From positions 1 to 40,478 of the forward strand of contig JAUYEG010000122.1 in NCBI GenBank assembly GCA_030691505.1: 40,478 nucleotides of DNA. Direction: 5' to 3'. This document shows, one piece after another, positions 35,097 to 40,478 of this stretch. The DNA comes from Bacillota bacterium. GTDB lineage: Bacteria > Bacillota > Sulfobacillia > JAUYEG01. The notes beneath the pieces are model-generated. The model saw only the letters and a list, made by a program, of their open reading frames with translations. It was not told where the DNA came from and did no database searches. The number at the start of each line of letters is the position of its first letter. Positions within the stretch are counted from its first letter, which is position 1. A program made the position numbers and the translations under genes.

Positions 35097-35172
35097 TCCT
35101 CGATAGCTCAATTGGTAGAGCATCCGGCTGTTAACCGGAGGGTTCTTGGTTCGAGTCCAAGTCGAGGAGCCA
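35097..35172 (+). tRNA. tRNA-Asn (anticodon GTT)
   Basis: 76 bases including an encoded CCA. Acceptor TCCTCGA (35097-35103) pairs with TCGAGGA (35162-35168), discriminator G at 35169. Anticodon stem TCCGG (35123-35127)/CCGGA (35135-35139) and loop CTGTTAA give anticodon GTT at 35130-35132. The T-arm has GGTTCGAGTCC. Single tRNA with its own promoter and terminator. Confidence 0.97.
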
Positions 35173-35183
35173 GCATATAGCAG

Positions 35184-35216
35184 GCCCTTTGGGAAGTTGA
35201 CCCAAAGGGCTTTTTT
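35184..35216 (+). terminator. intrinsic terminator of the tRNA-Asn gene
   Basis: Perfect 10-bp stem, GCCCTTTGGG 35184-35193 and CCCAAAGGGC 35201-35210, loop AAGTTGA, then six T (35211-35216). Textbook rho-independent terminator. Confidence 0.95.
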
Positions 35217-35229
35217 CTTGGCATTCTGA

Positions 35230-35252
35230 GTTCGGGTCTTTCGGTCGAGGAG
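35230..35252 (+). repeat. imperfect copy of the tRNA-Asn 3' half
   Basis: GTTCGGGTC (35230-35238) and GTCGAGGAG (35244-35252) match the tRNA's GTTCGAGTC (35149-35157) and GTCGAGGAG (35161-35169), 17 of 18 bases, in the same order and orientation, with a slightly longer spacer. It marks the start of the accessory zone and may be an attachment-site scar or a decayed tRNA copy. Confidence 0.5.
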
Positions 35253-35261
35253 GGAGCCGAC

Positions 35262-35290
35262 TCGACCACAACCGACCAAGTTGGTAGAAT
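35262..35290 (+). promoter_or_regulatory. possible promoter of the MntA-HepT operon
   Basis: TCGACC at 35262-35267 and TAGAAT at 35285-35290, spacer 17 bases, about 42 bases before the antitoxin start. Four and five consensus matches. Confidence 0.45.
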
Positions 35291-35332
35291 CGGGGTAAGG
35301 CGGCTCAAAGAAGAAAGGATGCTTGGCGGCCT

Positions 35333-35647
35333 ATGGCTGTTTCAGGGCTTCGTCTCGATAGCATCAAATTGGCGGATCTCTGCTATCGATACAAGGTCGC
35401 GCGTCTTGAGGTGATGGGCAGCTTTGCGAGGGGCGAAGCCGGGCCCGAGAGCGACATTGACATCCTTGTGACCTTTGAGCCGGACGCCCAAATCGGCTTG
35501 GAGTTCTTTGCGCTTCAGAATGAGCTGGAGGAACTAGCTGGCCGAAGGGTCGATCTGCTTTCTCGCAATGCAGTTGAGTGCTCGCCCAACAAGTACTTCC
35601 GGTGGTACGCCCTGCGTCACACGGAGCCACTCTATGAGTCCACTTGA
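35333..35647 (+). CDS. mntA: MntA-type antitoxin nucleotidyltransferase
   Basis: 104 residues. GS at 29-30 and D41/D43 form the GSX10DXD motif of minimal nucleotidyltransferases, followed by RRVDLL with the third acidic residue near 73. In the HepT-MntA system this protein transfers AMP onto a tyrosine of HepT and so neutralises it. ATG 35333 is taken; the ribosome binding site is modest. Its end overlaps the start of the HepT-like gene by 14 bases, as is usual for this operon. The pairing and both motifs make the assignment firm. Confidence 0.88.
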   Translation: MAVSGLRLDSIKLADLCYRYKVARLEVMGSFARGEAGPESDIDILVTFEPDAQIGLEFFALQNELEELAGRRVDLLSRNAVECSPNKYFRWYALRHTEPLYEST

Positions 35648-36014
35648 TCCCCGCGAACGCGACCTCGTGAAATGCGAGGATATGCGGATCCACGCCGAGA
35701 GGGCGCGGGAGTTCCTCGGAACATGCGCACTGGAGGGATTCCTCAAGGATGACCTGCTGCAAGCGGCCGTTATTCGCTGTGTTGAGGTCGTTGGAGAGGC
35801 TGCAAGGCACGTTTCGGACGAGACACGGAGACGCGATCCGGACATCCCATGGTCTCTGATCATTGGCATGCGTAACGTCCTAATTCACAACTACGGCGTG
35901 GTTGACCCTGAGAGAGTCTATGGAGTGGTTACCGACCATCTGCCTGCCTTGATCTCTCGTATTGGCGACCTGATCGCTGCCCTCGAGGCAGATGTAGGGT
36001 GGCAGAACCGGTAA
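35634..36014 (+). CDS. hepT: HepT-like toxin (HEPN ribonuclease)
   Basis: 126 residues from ATG 35634, all helical. R80, H85 and Y87 in RNVLIHNYG form the RX4HXY motif: R and H are the HEPN RNase catalytic pair and the tyrosine is the AMPylation target of the MntA partner. The N-terminal helix and VVGEAARHVS segment are family-typical. Partner gene upstream overlaps. It lies in the accessory region just after tRNA-Asn; both catalytic residues are intact, so the toxin is probably active. Confidence 0.9.
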   Translation: MSPLDPRERDLVKCEDMRIHAERAREFLGTCALEGFLKDDLLQAAVIRCVEVVGEAARHVSDETRRRDPDIPWSLIIGMRNVLIHNYGVVDPERVYGVVTDHLPALISRIGDLIAALEADVGWQNR

Positions 36015-36183
36015 GCCGTTCATTTGAGTGTCGATTATGTTCCAGGGCAGATCCTTCAGCAGGTGATTCTTTCGAATGCCCTGTTCCCAATGATGTGGTC
36101 TGTCTTGGTCGGCCAAAGGCTACCAGTTAGGGCGTCTCGAAACGAAGATGCTCCCGAGGCAATCGCTCCGAAAGGAGACACCC

Positions 36184-36387
36184 ATGTCATCTTCGATTCT
36201 GGTGGGGTATGCGACAAGTTACTCCTCAACGCTGGAGGTTGCCGAGGCCATCGCGGGGACCCTGCGCGAGTGTGGGCTTGCGGTAGATACTCGGCCCGTG
36301 AGGGAAGTGCGCACACTCACAGGGGACACCGTGGTCGTGCTGGGGGCCCCGCTCTTCATGTTCCATTGGCATAAAGATATCAATTAA
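36184..36387 (+). pseudogene. truncated flavodoxin-domain gene
   Basis: 67 residues from ATG 36184 with AAAGGAGA at 36172-36179. The sequence follows the N-terminal half of flavodoxins of the HemG-like type: FMN-phosphate loop in GYATSYSSTLEVAEAI and VVVLGAPLFMFHWHKD. It then stops; the usual second half (about 80-100 residues with the FMN-isoalloxazine loops) is absent and the following sequence to 36520 has no homologous frame that I can see. The SD and start are intact, so this is a recent truncation by deletion. Confidence 0.7.
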
Positions 36388-36521
36388 CGCGAGGATCTCA
36401 TCCCTGCGGCGATACTCGATATCGAGCATAAAGGGTACTTCCCTCTGAGCGAGGGTTTCACCGTTCAAGCCAGGTCCGTAGCTATCATGTGGATAATGAG
36501 TTTCAAGAACTCCTAGCCTCC

Positions 36522-36552
36522 GCGAGGGGGCTGGCGCCGCCAGCCCCCTCGC
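36522..36552. terminator. long perfect hairpin after the flavodoxin remnant
   Basis: Perfect 15-bp inverted repeat, 36522-36536 and 36538-36552, separated by one base. No T-run follows. Acts plausibly as a strong transcription stop before the lipoprotein gene. Confidence 0.5.
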
Positions 36553-36585
36553 CGCCTACCTAATGTACCGCAAGGCGGTGAGACA

Positions 36586-38076
36586 ATGGTCGTCGGTCAT
36601 CGGAAGGCGCAAACAGTTTTGGCCTCTTTCCTCGCACTCATCATCATCACCGTCATGCTGGTCTCTTGCCGCAAAGGGCCTCCCACCGTCCAGAGGCTCC
36701 TGGTTAGTGGAAATGTAGATCGGGCGATTGCAGTCGCCCACGCACTCCCAGCGGAGGAACGAGAGCAGGCTGCCGACATCCTGAGCGCGTACGCTGCTGC
36801 GCAACAGGGGGTGCTCACCGCGAAGGACCTCGCGGCGATCCACCTTGCTGTGATTGAGCTCAGCCCTCTCCGTCCAGAGGCTTATGGGCAGCTAGGCATC
36901 ACCGTGGCTGAGCACGGCGGGCTTATCGAACCGGCGGCTGCGGGCATTGAGCAGTGGCAGAAGGTGCTCGCCGTGTACCCCGAACTGCAAGAAAACGCAG
37001 AATTCATGAGGGCAGGCCCACTGCTCAGGGCAGGCGGTAGTCACGTTCCTCCGGATGGTCTAGCCAGACTAGCGGTGATGAACGAGCTCCCTACCCCCAA
37101 GCCGAGTACCTCTCTTGGTCCGTGGGGGCCTGACCTCTACATCCATCACCTGTTCGGAGCAGCTGGGGGCTTTCTCGTGATGACCGTCGAAGGCCCGACT
37201 TGCGGCCTTACCGGCTGTGTAGTGTCCCTCGCCGATATGTCGGTGAAGTGGTACTTGGAGAACTGCGTATCCGCGGCAGTGTCGGGGGTGGGCACGCACG
37301 TGGCATGGGTTTCGTGCCCAGAGGGCGGAGCGCAGGGCACGGTTCACGTAATCGACACACGCGACGGCCGTTCTAGCTCACTCGGCTCTGTCGCGTTAGT
37401 GGACAGGTCATGCCACATCGCGTGGTCTCCTGATGGGTGTACAGTGGCTATCACCTGCCGCCAAGGCGTTACGCTCTTTGACGTCAACGGACGAAGTGCC
37501 AGGGTCCTAGCCCTTACTCAACAGCTCGGAGACTCCGAGCTCTTCCCAATCCGAGTGCACTGGCTCGACAGTGGCCGTAAGCTCGCCGTCCAGCTGGGCG
37601 GACCCTGGCTCGGCACGCCGGCGTACGCTGAGATGGACCCCATCCGGGTCTTGGAGCCTGGATCAGGCCGTATCGAGCTAGTCAACGTCGACCCCCTTGC
37701 ATGGTCGCTGGGCGAGGCAGTGTGGTCTCCCCGTACGGGCCTGCTTGCGTGTAGCATAGGCCCAAGCTCTGACCGGTGGATTCAGATTGTTAACTACGAG
37801 AAGGCCACCGCCGCGGATATTCTGGCTACCTATGGCGATGTGCGATCACGCCCGCTTGGCTGGTCGCCGGACGGCACAAGACTCCTCCTGGAAATGGACC
37901 CGCTGCAGGACGAGACGGGCTGGTCGTGTTTATGGGTGTGGGATAGCGTAAGCCACGAGCTAACGCTGGTCAGCAACAGGGCGCACGGCGCTATCTGGGG
38001 AGACGACGGGGCCGTTTACTGGAAGGCCGTTGAGCACGATTCGTGGCATGGGCAACTGATGGTCGTACGGTTCTAG
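36586..38076 (+). CDS. lipoprotein with a predicted beta-propeller, unknown family
   Basis: 496 residues from ATG 36586, with a GGCGGTGAG site. N-terminal hydrophobic helix (8-25) and lipobox LVSC put the lipid at C28. Residues about 35-130 are helical and TPR-like (LSAYAAAQQGVL, KDLAAIHLAVIELSPLRPEAYGQLG). From about 190 to the end it is strand-rich with blade-like IAWSPDGCTVAI, VHWLDSGRKLAVQ and LGWSPDGTRLLLE repeats, i.e. a TolB/WD40-like propeller. Three blades carry a WSPDG or WSPR turn. No match to a named family is recalled. Extracellular, membrane-anchored; maybe a sensor or scaffold, which is a guess. Codon use is less GC-biased than in the core genes. Confidence 0.75.
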   Translation: MVVGHRKAQTVLASFLALIIITVMLVSCRKGPPTVQRLLVSGNVDRAIAVAHALPAEEREQAADILSAYAAAQQGVLTAKDLAAIHLAVIELSPLRPEAYGQLGITVAEHGGLIEPAAAGIEQWQKVLAVYPELQENAEFMRAGPLLRAGGSHVPPDGLARLAVMNELPTPKPSTSLGPWGPDLYIHHLFGAAGGFLVMTVEGPTCGLTGCVVSLADMSVKWYLENCVSAAVSGVGTHVAWVSCPEGGAQGTVHVIDTRDGRSSSLGSVALVDRSCHIAWSPDGCTVAITCRQGVTLFDVNGRSARVLALTQQLGDSELFPIRVHWLDSGRKLAVQLGGPWLGTPAYAEMDPIRVLEPGSGRIELVNVDPLAWSLGEAVWSPRTGLLACSIGPSSDRWIQIVNYEKATAADILATYGDVRSRPLGWSPDGTRLLLEMDPLQDETGWSCLWVWDSVSHELTLVSNRAHGAIWGDDGAVYWKAVEHDSWHGQLMVVRF

Positions 38077-38512
38077 CCATCTGCGTTCACCCTATTCCTG
38101 CAGTTACTGGCTACCAGCCTATTACACGTCTCACCGCAGCCGCCACCCGGCCGCGAAGCTGAGGCAGGGCCGTAATCCGGCTCGATTGTCCTGGCAACCT
38201 CGGTAACTGACAGGACGCCACCCAAGGCTTTTCGGCCCCCTGGTCGAACGCGAACCGGCAGGCCAGCTCCATCGTCTTGGCAACCTCTTCCGTCGTGACC
38301 CTGTCCCGGCCCTGGTGGAGCAGGGCGAGCAGGCCCCGGACACGTTCGTGCACACCCCGGCACGACCATGAAGCTACTTTGTGTTTCCTCGGTCCGGGCT
38401 GTTGCGGGTTATCTGTTGCATTGACCTGAATGTGAACGGCATCCCAGCAGCACGAGGCCATTCGCGAATCCGGTTTCCCCCGCCTTGCGATCGATCGCCA
38501 CAATTGAGCAAG
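38077..38512. other. gene-poor gap with a decayed minus-strand frame
   Basis: 436 bases with no convincing gene. A minus-strand frame at 38111-38503 (130 codons) contains RVRGLLALLHQGRDRV and TTEEVAKTMELACRF. A second minus-strand frame (38073-38369) contains VTEVARTIEPDYG. The two phrases are encoded by two similar DNA blocks (about 38180-38215 and 38260-38300), each with a tggcaacctc core, so the stretch looks like a duplicated and frameshifted remnant. No ribosome binding site supports either frame. Confidence 0.4.
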
Positions 38513-39037
38513 TCATTGGGGCGTAATCCTCTTGGTCATCGAAACTCCGACCTCGCGGTACCCTAGCTTCAGATAAAGCGCCCGTGCCGGAGTGTTGTGG
38601 CCGAACACGTTTAATCCGATCTCATCATGCCCTTGTGCCAGGGCAAAGCGCTCCATCGCCGCAAATGCCGCGGCTCCATACCCGCGCCTGCGATGGCTCG
38701 GGTCGATCTGAATGTCCATTACAAAGCCGTATTCCCTGCCGAGCCGCTTCATGGTGGTGAACCATAGGTAGCCAACTTGCTCTCCAGTAGCCGTTGACTG
38801 AATGGAAAAGAAGTACTGGTTTGGTGTGCAAACACCCTGGGGCAGCATCTGCTTCTGCTGGGCCGCGATTATCTCGGCGGCCTGGCTGGACTCCATGAGC
38901 CCAGCCAGGATTTGGTCCTGTACCTGGTCGGCGCAGGAGATCTCCATAAACGCCTGGTATTGATCGTCGGTCATCGGAGTGAGGCGGATGGGAAGGTCCT
39001 CAGTACGGGCGGAGAGTTCGATTTGCTGTGTCGGCAT
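38513..39037 (-). CDS. GNAT family N-acetyltransferase
   Basis: 174 residues from ATG 39037, AAGGAGGG eight bases upstream (a TTG at 39043 is too near). The C-terminal half is a clear GNAT domain: VMDIQIDPSHRRRGYG carries the acetyl-CoA pyrophosphate-binding RxxGxG, and GLNVFGHNTPARALYLKLGY is motif B. Substrate unknown; it may acetylate amino acids, polyamines or antibiotics. The N-terminal 60 residues are of unknown type. It has its own promoter on the minus strand and is isolated among decayed sequence. Confidence 0.9.
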   Translation of the reverse strand: MPTQQIELSARTEDLPIRLTPMTDDQYQAFMEISCADQVQDQILAGLMESSQAAEIIAAQQKQMLPQGVCTPNQYFFSIQSTATGEQVGYLWFTTMKRLGREYGFVMDIQIDPSHRRRGYGAAAFAAMERFALAQGHDEIGLNVFGHNTPARALYLKLGYREVGVSMTKRITPQ

Positions 39038-39110
39038 GAACAAGCCCTCCTTGGTCTCATCTGGGTGTTATCCGAGAGTAGGCACCGGATTTTCCCTTGC
39101 GCCAGGGATG

Positions 39111-39140
39111 ATTTTAGCTTGGTCGTGTGAACTATATCAA
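39111..39140 (-). promoter_or_regulatory. sigma-A promoter of the GNAT gene
   Basis: On the minus strand, TTGATA (39140-39135) and TAAAAT (39116-39111) with an 18-base spacer, each five of six matches. Leader length about 70 bases. Good match. Confidence 0.65.
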
Positions 39141-39618
39141 TAGGCATGATTAGTTTTATCGAAGCTTACGCACAAGACCCGTCGGCCGGGTGTCAGAAAC
39201 GGATCCACTTGATCACCAGGCAGAAACGGACCAATGCTACTTGCGAGTGAGCCCTGGTGCGGAGCTTCCCAGCCATCGCATTGCTGCGGCTCACGGGGGC
39301 CGAATCCCTATGTTGATTGGGCATGAAACCAGAGTCTTCGTCCTCTGCAGGCTGGCGCAGGTATGTTTCGACTTACCGTGTGGTGGACAGGGAGCTTGCT
39401 CTTGATGCCCTTGTGATCCGTGACTGGAAGGCGAACTACCCTCCAATCGGAGGCACCCTCCCCGAATTGGATGATCTCCAGGCGCACTACAGGAACCTGG
39501 ATCAACCCTATCTTCGTCCGCGCTGCCGCTCAAGGGCAGGGTCTGTGATACCCATGCAGAAGGCTAAACCACCAGCCTGATACGGCTGAGCACCCCCCAG
39601 CGCATGGAGGATGATCGC
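39141..39618. other. gap before the DSD1-like gene
   Basis: 478 bases in which I find no supported gene. Two plus-strand frames (39190-39405 and 39317-39580) are open, but have no clear ribosome binding site or recognisable motif; the second contains LPELDDLQAHYRNLDQPY, which could be a protein remnant. The composition is mixed, as in the rest of the accessory zone. Confidence 0.4.
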
Positions 39619-40478
39619 GTGGACTCTCTAGTCATTGGCATGAGGAAAGAAGACCTGGATACCCCGGCTCTGCTCATAGATCTGGACCGGCTGGAGCGCA
39701 ACGTGAAGAGGACGGCGGCGTTTTTCTCGGAGCGGGGAGTAGGCTGGCGTCCCCACTCCAAAGGACACAAGATGCCCGCGATTGCCCACCTCGAACTCGC
39801 CGCCGGCGCGCTGGGGATCATCTGCGCCAAGCTGGGCGAGGCGGAAGTGATGGCGGCTGCTGGGGTCAAAGGCATCATGATTGCCAACGAGATAGTTGGG
39901 TCGATAAAGACCCGCAGGTTGGCGGCCCTTTGCCGGCAGTCTCCGGTGATCGTGGCGGCGGACTCGCCCGACAATGCCCGCGAGCTGGCCGGGGCGGCCC
40001 GCGAGGTTGGCAGCACCATCAGGGTCGTTATCGAGGTTGACCTTGGGAGCAAGAGGGCCGGTGTGCAGCCGGGCCAGATGGGCTTGGAACTCGCCAGAGA
40101 GATAACAGGCCTGGACGGACTCAGGTTCATGGGCGTCATGGGCTGGGAGGGGCATACCAGGAGGGTCAAGGACCCCGTCCTCAGGAAACAGGCCGTCGAG
40201 CAGTCTGTCGGGCTTCTCGTGGAAACGGCCCGGCTGTGCAGGGAGGACGGGCTTGAGGTGGAGATAGTGAGCTGCGGTGGAACCGGCACCGAGGAGTTCA
40301 GCTCGCTCGTCCCCGGGGTGACGGAGATCCAAGCAGGGGGAATTGTGTTCAACGACGTTTTCTACATGGAACTGGGGGTCAAGACCGAGCCGGCCCTGAC
40401 CGTGCTCAGCACCGTTTCCAGCCGGCCCGCTCCCGCCACTGTGACGACCGACGCGGGCAAGAAGACAATGAGCATGGA
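39619..40478 (+). CDS. DSD1/D-threonine aldolase-like PLP enzyme, cut by the right edge
   Basis: The frame is open from GTG 39619 (GGAGG at 39606-39610, eight bases before) to the end, 286 codons; ATG 39604 and ATG 39640 are in frame. DTPALLIDLDRLERN opens the alanine racemase N-terminal barrel; WRPHSKGHKMP contains the expected PLP-binding lysine; KLGEAEVMAAAGVKGIMIANE, VIEVDLGSKRAGV and GGTGTEEF follow, all typical of the D-serine dehydratase/D-threonine aldolase group. The C-terminal metal-binding part lies beyond the window. Substrate (D-serine, D-threonine or other beta-hydroxy amino acid) cannot be told. Confidence 0.9.
   Translation, partial: MDSLVIGMRKEDLDTPALLIDLDRLERNVKRTAAFFSERGVGWRPHSKGHKMPAIAHLELAAGALGIICAKLGEAEVMAAAGVKGIMIANEIVGSIKTRRLAALCRQSPVIVAADSPDNARELAGAAREVGSTIRVVIEVDLGSKRAGVQPGQMGLELAREITGLDGLRFMGVMGWEGHTRRVKDPVLRKQAVEQSVGLLVETARLCREDGLEVEIVSCGGTGTEEFSSLVPGVTEIQAGGIVFNDVFYMELGVKTEPALTVLSTVSSRPAPATVTTDAGKKTMSM

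Noticed and set aside
34968-35308. Minus-strand frames containing LGLEPRTLRLTAGC across the tRNA.
   Set aside because: Known artefact of reading the antisense strand of a tRNA gene.
39190-39580. Two small plus-strand frames before the DSD1-like gene.
   Set aside because: No ribosome binding site or motif; overlapping each other in different phases.
1-40478. CRISPR array, insertion sequence, prophage or rRNA.
   Set aside because: No regularly spaced repeats, transposase or integrase motifs, phage genes or rRNA signatures were seen in any part of the window.

Overview
The window is a high-GC chromosomal stretch of an endospore-forming member of the Bacillota. It most resembles the Desulfotomaculia/Moorellia (old Peptococcaceae) grade. 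The placement rests on gene content and order: rpsU-yqeY-nfeD-floA-yqfC-yqfD-phoH-yqfF-ybeY-(DUF502)-(DUF3048)-cdd-era-(mgtE)-recO-glyQ-glyS-ppsR-ppdK-dgt-dnaG-sigA is the Bacillota block around the sporulation genes yqfC/yqfD and the DnaG-SigA pair. CotF-type coat proteins and a glycine T-box agree with it. This is inference from synteny; no 16S gene is present.

Layout. (1) 1-3028: a minus-strand B12-binding radical SAM gene cut by the left edge, a divergent SEC-C/methyltransferase-like gene, and two small CotF-like spore coat genes. (2) 3085-5750 (minus): a three-gene ABC exporter operon (ATPase plus two unlike permeases). (3) 5972-8501: a ferredoxin, a degenerate CarA-like protein lacking the glutaminase cysteine, a HIT protein, ribosomal protein S21 and YqeY. 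(4) 8502-9126: a 625-base stretch without a gene that holds an array of perfect small hairpins. (5) 9127-20809: a dense plus-strand run from nfeD and floA through the sporulation and RNA-metabolism genes to era, with many overlapping stops and starts. (6) 20806-22496: a sigma-A promoter, a leader of about 290 nt with strong nested structure, and mgtE. (7) 22555-34971: recO, a glycine T-box, glyQS, ppsR-ppdK, dgt, dnaG and sigA. (8) 35097-35172: tRNA-Asn(GTT) with a strong terminator. (9) 35230-40478: an accessory zone with a MntA-HepT toxin-antitoxin pair, a truncated flavodoxin, an unknown lipoprotein, a GNAT acetyltransferase, decayed stretches, and a DSD1/D-threonine-aldolase-like gene cut by the right edge.

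How the genes fit together. The core joins envelope microdomain organisation (NfeD, FloA), forespore/mother-cell sporulation factors (YqfC, YqfD), c-di-AMP turnover (YqfF), RNA and ribosome maturation (PhoH, YbeY, Era), DNA repair and replication (RecO, DnaG, Dgt), glycyl-tRNA charging under T-box control, the PPDK/PPDK-regulator module at the pyruvate-PEP node, and the housekeeping sigma factor. The parts that look least explained are the mgtE leader RNA, the hairpin array before nfeD, the catalytically degraded CarA homologue, and the tRNA-adjacent accessory zone with an imperfect copy of the tRNA 3' half.
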